DNA from: an uncultured Bacteroidales bacterium
GTDB lineage: Bacteria; Bacteroidota; Bacteroidia; Bacteroidales; UBA932
DNA length: 35,301 nt
Direction: 5' to 3'
NCBI GenBank assembly: GCA_905235535.1
Contig: CAJOLS010000013.1
Span: 1 to 35,301, forward strand
The position numbers and the translations under genes were made by a program. The notes beneath the pieces were generated by a model. It was not told the origin of the DNA, ran no database searches, and worked only from the letters and a program-made list of their open reading frames with translations. This document shows, piece by piece, positions 23,803-30,946 of the stretch (positions within the stretch are counted from its first letter, which is position 1; every line of letters starts with the position of its first letter).

Positions 23803-24846
23803 TTATTTGCTTATTTCACCGCACAGGTCTTTTTCCAGAAGAGTTTTGACACGGGTGTTGTCCGGGGTCCGTCCCATGAGGCAAAACAATTTTCCAAGGG
23901 CCGCTTCGGTGGTAATATCGCCCCCTGAGAGCACTCCAGCGTGTTTGAGGCGGGAACCGGTGGCATACAGATCCATGTTCACGGTTCCGGATTTACACTG
24001 GGTTACATTCAGCAGCACCTTGCCGCCGTCGCAGGCTTCCCTTAGAATATCTATAAACCAGTCCTTGGACGGAGCGTTCCCGCTGCCGTAGGTTTCCAGG
24101 ATTACGGCGCGGGTGTGAGGGTCGCTCACCACCGAGCGCATGACCTGCGGAGTGATGCCGGGATGCACTTTCAAAATGGCCACGCTGGTGTCCAGCCGGG
24201 TCTGCACGCGCAGCTGGGAATCCCAGTACACGGGTTTGCGGATGATATCCGTGTTGTAGCGGATGTTGATGCCGGCCTCGGCCAGGGGTGGGCAGTTGGG
24301 GGAGGCGAAGGCGTTGAAGGCCTCGGCGCTGTATTTGGTGGAGCGGTTGCCCCGCAGGAGCTTGGAGTCGAAGAAAATGGACACTTCCGGCACGCGGGCA
24401 TGGCCTTTTTCGTCTTTGGCGGCGGCAATTTCCACGGCCGATATGAGGTTCTCCTTCCCGTCGGTGCGCGGCACTCCTATGGGCAGCTGGCTGCCGGTGA
24501 ACACCACCGGTTTGGCCAGGCCTTCCAGCATGAAACTGAGCGTGGAGGCGCTGTAGGCCATGGTGTCCGTCCCGTGCAGGACCACAAATCCGTCATAATC
24601 CTCATAGCGCTCCAGGATGAGCCGCGCCAGGGAAATCCAGAGCGAGGGCTCCACGTCGGAGGAGTCGATGAGCGGGTCGAAGGTGTAGGAATCCAGCTTG
24701 ACGGCAAACTTGTTCAGTTCCGGGACTTCCTCCTTGATCTGGCTGAAGTCGAAGGGTTTGAGGGTGCCGTCGGAAGGGTCTTCCTTCATGCCGATAGTGC
24801 CGCCGGTGTAGATAATCAGTATAGAAGAGCTCATTTCATGAACCAT
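23803..24846 (-). CDS. ansA: L-asparaginase, type I (cytoplasmic)
   Basis: Hydrolyses asparagine to aspartate and ammonia. The 347-residue protein lacks a signal peptide, as expected for type I. The nucleophile threonine lies in IIYTGGTIGM (T14 or T17, with T17 matching the usual TGGTI position), and the second catalytic triad part in VLHGTDTMAYSAS (T93, D94); FTGSQLPIG is also typical. Its ATG shares one base with the tatD stop (TAATG), so translation is probably coupled; a second in-frame ATG at 24834 gives the more conventional start MSSSILIIYTGG. The aspA product 9 kb away could continue to fumarate. Confidence 0.94.
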   Translation of the reverse strand: MVHEMSSSILIIYTGGTIGMKEDPSDGTLKPFDFSQIKEEVPELNKFAVKLDSYTFDPLIDSSDVEPSLWISLARLILERYEDYDGFVVLHGTDTMAYSASTLSFMLEGLAKPVVFTGSQLPIGVPRTDGKENLISAVEIAAAKDEKGHARVPEVSIFFDSKLLRGNRSTKYSAEAFNAFASPNCPPLAEAGINIRYNTDIIRKPVYWDSQLRVQTRLDTSVAILKVHPGITPQVMRSVVSDPHTRAVILETYGSGNAPSKDWFIDILREACDGGKVLLNVTQCKSGTVNMDLYATGSRLKHAGVLSGGDITTEAALGKLFCLMGRTPDNTRVKTLLEKDLCGEISK

Positions 24847-25691
24847 TAAATGTTAAAGAGTGTAATGGCGTTGTTTGTTGTAATGTTTTCTATTTCCTGT
24901 AGGCTTTTTCCCTTGATTTCGGCCACTTTGGCGGCCACGTAGGGGAGGTAGGCGCTCTCGTTGCGCTGGCCGCGGAAGGGAACGGGGGCCAGGTAGGGAG
25001 CGTCGGTTTCCAGCAGGATTTTCTCTATGGGAATGCGCTCCAGCGTCCTGGCTATGGAGGCGTTCTTGAAGGTGACCACCCCGCCGATTCCCACGGAGAA
25101 ATCCCCGTACTTGTCGGCCCTCTGAAAAATCTCGTAGCTGGAAGTGAAGCAGTGGAGATTTCCTCTCAGGTTCAGGTGTTTACAATCGGCCAGAATGGCT
25201 AAAAAGTCTTCCCATGCATCCCTCAGGTGGATGTTTACCGGCAGGTCCAGGGAAGCGGCCAGCTCCAGCTGCAGCCTCAGCACCTCCTTCTGCTCCTGGA
25301 CATAGTCCAACCCTTCGTGATAGTCAAGGCCGATCTCGCCGATAGCGACGACCGTTGCTATCGGTGAAATATTCGTTTCACTCACCGGGGGCCTGATTCC
25401 CCGGGCCCCCGGGGTTGCATCGCTCCGGATCTGTTGGTTTTTTGCAAGGGAGAAAACCAGGTCCAGTTCCTCCCGCCAGTCGGCCGCTACGGAGCCGGGA
25501 TACAGGCCCAGCATCTGGAAGAGGACCCCGGGATGCCTCCGGCCGATTTCCCACATGGCGGGGCGCTCGCGGGAGTCCACATCGGCCTGGATCATCCTGC
25601 CCACACCGGCTTCCAAAGCACGCTGAATGGCCGCCTCCGCATCCGGCAGCAGCCACTTGTCGTAAAAGTGCGTATGGGTGTCCACGAACAT
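24846..25691 (-). CDS. tatD: TatD family metal-dependent hydrolase with an in-frame insert
   Basis: A TIM-barrel hydrolase of the TatD DNase family; family members act as 3'-5' exonucleases or tRNA/D-amino-acid related hydrolases. Motifs: VDTHTHFYD at the N-terminus, IGEIGLDYH with the metal-binding Glu, LPVNIHLRDAW, LHCFTSS and LLETDAPYLAP. Start at 25691 (MFVDTHTH); an ATG 10 codons upstream is in frame, but a TATCTTTG promoter box lies between them. Between the ELDLVFSLAK helix and VVAIGEIG there are about 28 residues (QIRSDATPGARGIRPPVSET..) that relatives lack, encoded by palindromic DNA. Reading frame and all motifs remain, so the enzyme may be active. Confidence 0.92.
   Translation of the reverse strand: MFVDTHTHFYDKWLLPDAEAAIQRALEAGVGRMIQADVDSRERPAMWEIGRRHPGVLFQMLGLYPGSVAADWREELDLVFSLAKNQQIRSDATPGARGIRPPVSETNISPIATVVAIGEIGLDYHEGLDYVQEQKEVLRLQLELAASLDLPVNIHLRDAWEDFLAILADCKHLNLRGNLHCFTSSYEIFQRADKYGDFSVGIGGVVTFKNASIARTLERIPIEKILLETDAPYLAPVPFRGQRNESAYLPYVAAKVAEIKGKSLQEIENITTNNAITLFNI
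25353..25436. repeat. Palindromic DNA insert inside tatD
   Basis: Extra segment relative to the TatD family. It contains the inverted pair CCGGGGGCC (25385-25393) and GGCCCCCGG (25404-25412), and TGAAA/TTTCA arms. At its left edge TCGCCGATAGCGAC and GTTGCTATCGGTGA are near-perfect inverted copies, so part of the flank seems repeated in inverse. It keeps the frame and encodes a Pro/Gly/Ser-rich loop. Confidence 0.6.
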
Positions 25692-25697
25692 ACCCTG

Positions 25698-25705
25698 CAA
25701 AGATA
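25698..25705 (-). promoter_or_regulatory. -7 box for tatD-ansA
   Basis: TATCTTTG on the minus strand, exact consensus, with only 6 bp to the tatD ATG at 25691. This predicts a leaderless or very short leader. No TTG at the usual spacing. Confidence 0.5.
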
Positions 25706-25844
25706 CGCAAAAATCCCTCATCTTGGGCCAGGTGGGATTTCATGTGGCCCACCGCGCCCGCTTTTTTTGCACAGCAGGTTCTGAAAGGCCAAAATGATGG
25801 GCCAGGAGGTACATATAAAAGAGGCCGCTGCAAAACTCAGAATG

Positions 25845-25898
25845 ACCTGCAACGGAAAGGGCTGGAACCGGCGACGCTGCGGCCGATGACCGGCGACG
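25845..25898 (+). repeat. 22-bp modular tandem array, locus 1
   Basis: Three 10-bp cores, ACCTGCAACG, ACCGGCGACG and ACCGGCGACG, start at 25845, 25867 and 25889, exactly 22 bp apart. The 12-bp spacers are GAAAGGGCTGGA and CTGCGGCCGATG. Both spacer types recur in the array at 30090-30165. It lies in the 281-bp gap between tatD and the terminator of the pspC operon; the rest of that gap (25706-25844) shows nothing recognisable. Confidence 0.75.
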
Positions 25899-25916
25899 GA
25901 GGCATATATCAGAAAA

Positions 25917-25946
25917 CACCCCCGGGCCACTGAGCGTCCGGGGGTG
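25917..25946 (-). terminator. Terminator of the pspC-padR operon
   Basis: CACCCCCGG (25917-25925) pairs with CCGGGGGTG (25938-25946); on the minus strand TTTTCT follows. It lies 27 bp behind the stop of the last pspC gene. Confidence 0.8.
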
Positions 25947-25972
25947 CATGAAGATATTTAACAAACAACTAC

Positions 25973-26995
25973 TTAGATGAAAAATCCTTCTGAGGAGAGG
26001 AGTCCGGCGAAGCCCAGCACGCCCAGGACCACCAGGATGATGAGCCACAGGACAAAGATGACCAGCCCGGGTTTCCAGGAAGGGGACTTGAAGCCGAAAA
26101 TCATCTGGATGCCGCCGTACAGGATGCCCACGAAGGGGAGGATGACGGCGAGGGCCAGCAGGACCACCACCCAGGTGGTGTCCAGCAAGTCCATGAAGAC
26201 CGGGGCGTGCTCCGAGAGTTCCTCCATGAAGCGGGTGTAGGGAATGCCGAATAGCTGCGTTCCCTTGATGCTGAGGACCGATATGGAGGCCAGGCCCGAG
26301 GTTCCTATAATGAGCAGGACAATGCCGATGACCAGCAGGAAGATTCGGCCGAACTGCTTGAAAAAGTCGGAATGGGCCACTTCGCGGGCGGCGTCTCCCA
26401 TTTCCTGGATGCCGGCCTGCACGTTGCGGCGGATTTCATCGGCCGTGCCGCTGTCTCCCTTCATGGCCCAGCGGTCCTGGGCCGTGCGGGCGGCGGGCAT
26501 GGCCACCCAGAGGATGCAGTAGAAAAAGGGGATGGAGAGGCCCCAGACGCCCCGTTCCACTCCGGCGAAAAAGATCACCAGGGCAAGGATGGCAAAGCCC
26601 AGGCGAAGCCAGGCCACGTCAATGTTGAAGTAAGTGGCCAGGCCGCTGCAAACACCGCCCAGGCGCTTGTTCACCGGGTCCCGGTAGAGTTTCTTGCGGG
26701 CTTTTTCCCCATCAGCCGTCTGAGGTTCGGGGTCATCGGCCTCTATGCGCTCCGGCCTTCCGATAACCTGGATGACGGACTGGACATGGGCTTCCGTAAC
26801 CACGGTTCCGTTCCCGCACTTGTCCAGCAGGAGTTCGGCCACCCTTTCCTCAATTCCTTCCATGATTTCCTTGCCTCCCTGCTGGGGGAGGTAATGGGCT
26901 TCCAGTTCCTTGAGATAGGCCTCCAGGGCCTCTGCGGCCACTTTTTCCAGGATGAAGGCGTATCCTCCAATGCTCACTTGTTCTGTCTGCGTCAT
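25973..26995 (-). CDS. PspC domain membrane protein (long)
   Basis: 340 residues. An N-terminal cytoplasmic region (about 1-90) with EALEAYLKELEAHY, EIMEGIEERVAELL and VIQVIGRPERIE resembles the first part of the other PspC protein in this operon. The PspC domain follows at about 100-170 (KKLYRDPVNKRLGGVCSGLATYFNIDVAWLRL), then further membrane helices (about five to six in total), ending in a hydrophobic C-terminus. PspC proteins sense or buffer membrane stress in other bacteria; here that is inference. It is 3 bp behind padR, so probably under the control of that regulator. Confidence 0.9.
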   Translation of the reverse strand: MTQTEQVSIGGYAFILEKVAAEALEAYLKELEAHYLPQQGGKEIMEGIEERVAELLLDKCGNGTVVTEAHVQSVIQVIGRPERIEADDPEPQTADGEKARKKLYRDPVNKRLGGVCSGLATYFNIDVAWLRLGFAILALVIFFAGVERGVWGLSIPFFYCILWVAMPAARTAQDRWAMKGDSGTADEIRRNVQAGIQEMGDAAREVAHSDFFKQFGRIFLLVIGIVLLIIGTSGLASISVLSIKGTQLFGIPYTRFMEELSEHAPVFMDLLDTTWVVVLLALAVILPFVGILYGGIQMIFGFKSPSWKPGLVIFVLWLIILVVLGVLGFAGLLSSEGFFI

Positions 26996-26998
26996 GGC

Positions 26999-27331
26999 TT
27001 ATGTGTTTTTGAGGGTTTCAATGCTCTGGACCATTTCTTGCCAGGCGGCGTCCATCTCGGCCAGCTGGGCACGGCCCTTTTCGGTTATCACGTAATACTT
27101 GCGGGGCGGACCCTGCGGGGACTCCTCCCAGCGGTAACTGAGCAGTCCCTGGTTTTTCTGGCGGATCAGGAGCGGGTACAGCGTTCCTTCAACCACCAGC
27201 ATGTTGGCCGCCTTGAGCTCTTCCAGAATACTGGAGGCATAGGCTTCCTTGCGGCTCAGAATACACAGGATGCAGTATTCCAGCACACCTTTGCGCATCT
27301 GTGCGCGTACGTTCTCGTTACTGTTCTCCAT
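26999..27331 (-). CDS. PadR family transcriptional regulator
   Basis: A 110-residue winged-helix repressor: MRKGVLEYCILCILSRKEAYASSILEELK, then VVEGTLYPLLIRQKNQGLL and the wing YRWEESPQGPPRKYYVITEKG, all as in PadR proteins. The dimerising C-terminal helix (MDAAWQEMVQSIETL) is of the short PadR-s2 type. It lies between two pspC genes, 6 bp behind the first and 3 bp before the second, so it very likely controls its own operon from the promoter at 28009-28040. The ligand is unknown. Confidence 0.95.
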   Translation of the reverse strand: MENSNENVRAQMRKGVLEYCILCILSRKEAYASSILEELKAANMLVVEGTLYPLLIRQKNQGLLSYRWEESPQGPPRKYYVITEKGRAQLAEMDAAWQEMVQSIETLKNT

Positions 27332-27337
27332 AATTTA

Positions 27338-27898
27338 CTATCTATAGGTGGAAAAACGGGACATGTTCTCGGCTGTGGGGGCCAGGCCCCGGAGTTCGCA
27401 TTTCTTGGCAGGCGTATCCGCCACCGGCACCACAATCCACAGAATCACATAGACCCAGAAACCGGCGCTGCCGAAGATGAGGGCGGCCAGCATGAGCACA
27501 CGCACCAGCGTCACGTCCACATCCAGGTACAGGGCCAGGCCGGAGCAGATGCCGGCAATCTTCTTTTCGTCCGTGTCCCGATACAGTTTCCGGGGCTGCC
27601 GAGGCGCATCGGCCGCAAAGCCGGTGAAGCCCTCTTCACTGGAACCGTCCGGCATTCCCAGCGTGGAAACGGCCCTTTGCACCATGTCTAAGGAAACCAC
27701 GCGGCTGCCGTTCCCCACCTCCCGGGTGAAGAGCTCTGCCAGACGGCCTTCAATTTCTTCCATTACCTCTGCCTTCTGGCTTTCCGGAACGGAGAGTTTG
27801 GCCCTGAAGTGGTCCAGATAGCTTCCCAGGCGCTGGTAGGCGTCTTCCTCAAGGGTGAAATTGCGCCCGCCCAAAGCAACACTTACTACTTTTTTCAT
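27338..27898 (-). CDS. PspC domain protein (short)
   Basis: About 186 residues from the ATG at 27898 (MKKVVSVALGGRNF). The first 100 residues (FTLEEDAYQRLGSYLDHF, EVMEEIEGRLAELFTREVG, VQRAVSTLGMP) form the same cytoplasmic module as in the long PspC protein; the PspC domain follows (RKLYRDTDEKKIAGICSGLA) with two membrane helices. The frame is open up to 28045, but the extra residues, including PRGEGFREGV, are translated REP-like repeat copy 6 and are not part of the protein. First gene of pspC-padR-pspC. Confidence 0.88.
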   Translation of the reverse strand: MKKVVSVALGGRNFTLEEDAYQRLGSYLDHFRAKLSVPESQKAEVMEEIEGRLAELFTREVGNGSRVVSLDMVQRAVSTLGMPDGSSEEGFTGFAADAPRQPRKLYRDTDEKKIAGICSGLALYLDVDVTLVRVLMLAALIFGSAGFWVYVILWIVVPVADTPAKKCELRGLAPTAENMSRFSTYR

Positions 27899-27919
27899 TC
27901 CATGAAAAATTTTTCGCAC

Positions 27920-27975
27920 AAGTCCCTCCTCTTTTCTTACCCCTTCTCGAAACCCCTCCCCTCGGGGAGGGACTT
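27920..27975 (-). repeat. C-rich REP-like repeat, copy 6 (divergent)
   Basis: The core at 27937-27975 matches the other copies with changes (CCCCTTCTCGAAACCCC). It is bounded by AAGTCCCTCC (27920-27929) and GGAGGGACTT (27966-27975), an exact inverted 10-mer pair. It lies in the leader of the pspC-padR mRNA, unlike the other copies, which lie behind genes. The 27899-28217 gap otherwise holds two divergent promoters and about 100 bp without recognisable features. Confidence 0.75.
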
Positions 27976-28008
27976 GTAATATTAAACAATAAAAAATATT
28001 TTCCGATG

Positions 28009-28040
28009 CAAAGATATAAATTATTTTTGGTACTTTGCAA
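28009..28040 (-). promoter_or_regulatory. Promoter of the pspC-padR-pspC operon
   Basis: Minus strand TTG (28040-28038), 21 bp, TATCTTTG (28016-28009). It predicts a leader of about 105 nt that contains REP-like copy 6. A PadR operator would be expected nearby, but I see no clear palindrome. Confidence 0.65.
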
Positions 28041-28148
28041 CACAAGGTACTAAAATTTCAAAAATTATTGCACAGGCAGGTGTCCTGTCATCCGGCTGAT
28101 TGCGTATCGAAACCCTGTTTCCCTGTTCCCGTAAACATCACAAAAGAT

Positions 28149-28179
28149 TTGCGGGGGTTGGAGGGATTGATTATCTTTG
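28149..28179 (+). promoter_or_regulatory. Promoter of the fumarase-rubredoxin operon
   Basis: TTG (28149-28151), 20 bp, TATCTTTG (28172-28179): exact consensus at ideal spacing, 38 bp before the ATG. Confidence 0.75.
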
Positions 28180-28217
28180 CCTGAAGAGAATCGCTGCATC
28201 AGTAAAATATCATAATA

Positions 28218-29849
28218 ATGGCACAAGAATTCAAATACGCTCCTATGTTTCAGCTGGGTAAAGATACCACTGAATACTACAAGATTCCCGGTTCCGAGAA
28301 ACTGGTAAAGACCTCACAGTTTGGGGATAAAACCATCCTGGAAGTGTCTCCGGAGGCCCTTACGCTGGTGGCCCAGCAGAGTTTCCACGACTGCCAGTTC
28401 ATGCTTCGCCGCGCCCACAACGAGCAGGTGGCGGCCATCCTGAAGGACCCCGAGGCCTCCGATAACGACAAGTATGTGGCCCTGCAGTTCCTGCGCAATG
28501 CGGAAACTTCCGTCAAGGGCGTGCTCCCGTTCTGCCAGGACACCGGCACCGCCATCATCCACGGAGAGAAGGGACAGCGCGTATGGACGGACTTCGAGGA
28601 CGAAGAAGCCCTGAGCCTGGGCGTTTTCAATACGTACACCCGGGAGAATCTCCGCTACAGCCAGAACGCTCCGTTAGACATGTACAATGAGGTTAATACC
28701 AAGTGCAACCTGCCCGCCCAGATTGACATCGAGGCCACGCAGGGCAGCGAGTACCGCTTTGTCATGGTAGCCAAGGGCGGCGGCAGCGCCAACAAGACGT
28801 ATTTTTATCCCATGACCAAGGCCACTATCCAGAACGAAGGCACCCTCATCCCCTTCTTAGTGGAAAAGATGAAATCCCTGGGTACGGCAGCCTGCCCTCC
28901 CTATCACATTGCCTTTGTGATTGGCGGCACATCGGCCGAAAAGAACCTCCTCACCGTAAAGCTGGCCAGCATCAAGTTCTATGACAACCTGCCCACCACC
29001 GGCGACGAGACCGGCCGGGCATTCCGTGACATCGACCTGGAGGAAAAGCTTCTGAAGGAAGCTCAGAAGATTGGCCTGGGCGCCCAGTTCGGCGGAAAAT
29101 ACCTGGCCCACGACATCCGCGTGGTGCGCCTGCCCCGCCACGGTGCCAGCTGCCCCATCGGCATGGGTGTGAGCTGCAGCGCAGACCGCAACATCAAGTC
29201 CAAGATCAATGCCGACGGCGTCTGGATTGAGAAGATGGACACCAATCCCTCCGAACTCATCCCCGAAGCTCTCCGCCGTCCCGGCGAGGGCCCCAAAGGC
29301 ATTGAGATAGACCTGGACAAGGGCATTGACGCCGTGCGTGCAGAACTCACCAAATACACCGTGGGCACCCGCGTAAACCTGAAGGGCACCATCATCGTGG
29401 CCCGTGACATCGCCCACGCCAAGCTGAAGGCCCGTCTGGATGCCGGCGAAGGCATGCCCCAGTACTTCAAGGACCATCCCATCCTGTATGCCGGCCCGGC
29501 CAAAACCCCGGAAGGATATCCCTGCGGCTCCATGGGCCCCACCACGGCCAACCGCATGGACCCGTATGTGGACGAGTTCCAGGACCATGGCGCTTCCCTG
29601 GTGATGATTGCCAAGGGCAACCGCTCCCAGGTGGTGACGGATGCCTGCAAGAAGCACGGCGGCTTCTACCTGGGCACCATCGGCGGCGTGGCCGCCGTCC
29701 TGTCCCAGAGCAGCATCCGCAGCATCGAGTGCGTGGAATATCCGGAGCTCGGGATGGAAGCCATCTGGAAAATCACGGTGGAAGACTTCCCTGCCTTCAT
29801 CCTGGTGGATGACAAGGGAAACGACTTCTTCAAGACCATCGGCCTGTAA
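28218..29849 (+). CDS. Class I fumarate hydratase (4Fe-4S)
   Basis: Interconverts fumarate and malate with an oxygen-sensitive [4Fe-4S] cluster. The 543 residues cover both the N-terminal alpha part and the C-terminal beta part of the FumA/FumB type. The cluster cysteines are C106 ([10 protein letters not shown]), C226 (AACPPYH) and C320 (GVSCSADRN), with spacings of 120 and 94, matching known class I enzymes. Catalytic-region motifs include [16 protein letters not shown] and, in the beta part, [15 protein letters not shown] and AKGNRSQVV. In anaerobic Bacteroidales it usually runs toward fumarate for fumarate respiration. It is co-transcribed with a rubredoxin 12 bp downstream. Confidence 0.96.
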   Translation: MAQEFKYAPMFQLGKDTTEYYKIPGSEKLVKTSQFGDKTILEVSPEALTLVAQQSFHDCQFMLRRAHNEQVAAILKDPEASDNDKYVALQFLRNAETSVKGVLPFCQDTGTAIIHGEKGQRVWTDFEDEEALSLGVFNTYTRENLRYSQNAPLDMYNEVNTKCNLPAQIDIEATQGSEYRFVMVAKGGGSANKTYFYPMTKATIQNEGTLIPFLVEKMKSLGTAACPPYHIAFVIGGTSAEKNLLTVKLASIKFYDNLPTTGDETGRAFRDIDLEEKLLKEAQKIGLGAQFGGKYLAHDIRVVRLPRHGASCPIGMGVSCSADRNIKSKINADGVWIEKMDTNPSELIPEALRRPGEGPKGIEIDLDKGIDAVRAELTKYTVGTRVNLKGTIIVARDIAHAKLKARLDAGEGMPQYFKDHPILYAGPAKTPEGYPCGSMGPTTANRMDPYVDEFQDHGASLVMIAKGNRSQVVTDACKKHGGFYLGTIGGVAAVLSQSSIRSIECVEYPELGMEAIWKITVEDFPAFILVDDKGNDFFKTIGL

Positions 29850-29861
29850 TCCCCCAACAAT

Positions 29862-30023
29862 ATGAAAAAATACGTTTGCAACATCTGCGGGTACGTTTAC
29901 GACCCCGCCACGGGAGACCCCGACAGCGGCATTGCTCCCGGAACTGCCTTTGAAGACATCCCTGCCGACTGGGTCTGCCCCGTCTGCGGAGTAGGCAAGG
30001 AAGATTTCTCCCCCGCCGAATGA
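29862..30023 (+). CDS. Rubredoxin
   Basis: A 53-residue one-iron electron carrier. The complete sequence starts [19 protein letters not shown] and ends near GKEDFSPAE; the four iron ligands are C6, C9, C39 and C42 in CxxCG and CPVCG, and the aromatic core residues Y4, Y11, Y13, F30 and W37 are in place. Behind the oxygen-sensitive fumarase on the same transcript it could supply electrons for oxygen or peroxide removal (with rubrerythrin or rubredoxin:oxygen oxidoreductase encoded elsewhere), which is inference. Followed by a terminator 10 bp downstream. Confidence 0.95.
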   Translation: MKKYVCNICGYVYDPATGDPDSGIAPGTAFEDIPADWVCPVCGVGKEDFSPAE

Positions 30024-30032
30024 CGAGCCACG

Positions 30033-30061
30033 AAAAAGCTGACCGGAAGGCCAGCTTTTTT
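30033..30061 (+). terminator. Terminator of the fumarase-rubredoxin operon
   Basis: AAAAAGCTGACC and GGCCAGCTTTTT pair with one mismatch around GGAA and end in TTTTTT; typical rho-independent terminator directly behind rubredoxin. Confidence 0.88.
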
Positions 30062-30088
30062 GATGATATCCGGGAATGGGAGGGGACT

Positions 30089-30193
30089 CCGTCGCAGGTC
30101 CCAGCCTTTGACGTCCCCAGCCCCAGCCTTTGACGTCCCCGGTCATCGGCCTCAGCGTCCCCGGTCTGCATTTTTGTCGGGGACCTGCGACGG
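30089..30193 (-). repeat. 22-bp modular tandem array, locus 2, with inverted end
   Basis: On the minus strand, 10-bp cores ACCGGGGACG (twice), GCTGGGGACG and ACCTGCGACG begin 22 bp apart; on plus they start at 30090, 30112, 30134 and 30156. The spacers are CTGAGGCCGATG and TCAAAGGCTGGG (twice). The last core is found again inverted: 30089-30102 and 30180-30193 are exact 14-bp inverted repeats, and another ACCTGCGACG lies at 30245-30254. This fills most of the 308-bp gap between rubredoxin and the DUF1963 gene. Confidence 0.75.
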
Positions 30194-30260
30194 CAGAGCG
30201 CACAGAACGGCGAAAGCTGTCCCCGGTCCCCGCACTTTTTGCGGACCTGCGACGGGGAAA

Positions 30261-30294
30261 GAAGGGAAGGCACTCCCGGGAGCACCTTCCCTTC
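30261..30294 (-). terminator. Possible terminator of the outer-membrane protein/lipase operon
   Basis: GAAGGGAAGG (30261-30270) pairs with CCTTCCCTTC (30285-30294), with an inner CTCCCGGGAG palindrome; on the minus strand TTTCC follows. The T-run is weak, so confidence is moderate. Confidence 0.55.
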
Positions 30295-30331
30295 CTTCTA
30301 TGAACAGGGACGGGGGCGAAAGCGGAGGGAA

Positions 30332-30940
30332 TCACTTCAAATACCCCTTCACCAGCTTCCACTTGCCGGCGGCGAAATCGGCCGGGGCGTAGAGGAAGGA
30401 GAGCGAGCCGCCCTCCGGGAAGTGGAGGCCGGCGGTGCCGGAGGCGATTTGCAGGAAACAGGGCAGCCCCTCTTCGGGGGACTTGCCCAGGAGGCAGGTG
30501 CCGCCGGCCTCGTCCTCACAAGGCTCGAAAGTCATCTTGAGGGCGGGCTGGGTGAGGGACTGGTCCTCGTCGTCCACCAGGATGGCGCTGCGGAAGGTTT
30601 CGAAGTTGATGGCCTTGGTGTACTTGACGGCCACCATCTTTTTGGGCCAGGGACCGGGGCCGTTGTGGAAGGGGCTCCCAAACTGGTCCAGGTATTCGTC
30701 CAGGCCGGCGAAGACGTAGAACATGCCCTGGTGGGGGAGAAGGCCTTCCGGGTCCAGCGGGGCTATGTCTTCGCAGTCTATCTGGCAAACGAAGGTGAGT
30801 GGATAGTCGTAGGTGCCGTCTTCGTCCGTCACTTCCACCGTGGGATATTCCATATCGGAGGGCAAATCCGGGTCTCCCCACCATTTGGAGGAGCAGAAAA
30901 GGTTGGCCTCGGAGGCCTGGAGATTGATTTTGATGGCCAT
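30332..30940 (-). CDS. DUF1963 (YwqG-like) protein
   Basis: 202 residues matching DUF1963: an early KWWGDPDLPSDMEYP motif, LTFVCQIDCEDIAPLDPEGLLPHQG with the usual strand and turn, MFYVFAGLDEY and the C-terminal LPCFLQIASGTAGLHFPEGGSLSFL. Proteins of this family are cytoplasmic and of unknown role. It has no signal peptide, in contrast to the three upstream envelope genes. It lies 6 bp behind the lipoprotein gene and ends the operon. Confidence 0.88.
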   Translation of the reverse strand: MAIKINLQASEANLFCSSKWWGDPDLPSDMEYPTVEVTDEDGTYDYPLTFVCQIDCEDIAPLDPEGLLPHQGMFYVFAGLDEYLDQFGSPFHNGPGPWPKKMVAVKYTKAINFETFRSAILVDDEDQSLTQPALKMTFEPCEDEAGGTCLLGKSPEEGLPCFLQIASGTAGLHFPEGGSLSFLYAPADFAAGKWKLVKGYLK

Positions 30941-30946
30941 AGGAGC

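Noticed and set aside
25845-25898. CRISPR array
   Set aside because: Cores are only 10 bp and spacers 12 bp and reused, with no cas genes nearby. The 22-bp period does not match any CRISPR type.
25855-25900. tRNA gene or remnant (GGCTGGAACCGGC resembles an antisense T-arm)
   Set aside because: No acceptor stem or anticodon arm can be formed and the similarity is explained by the 22-bp array.
28857-30362. A 501-codon minus-strand open frame
   Set aside because: It lies opposite the class I fumarase and rubredoxin and reads through the 22-bp array; the plus-strand proteins keep all catalytic cysteines.
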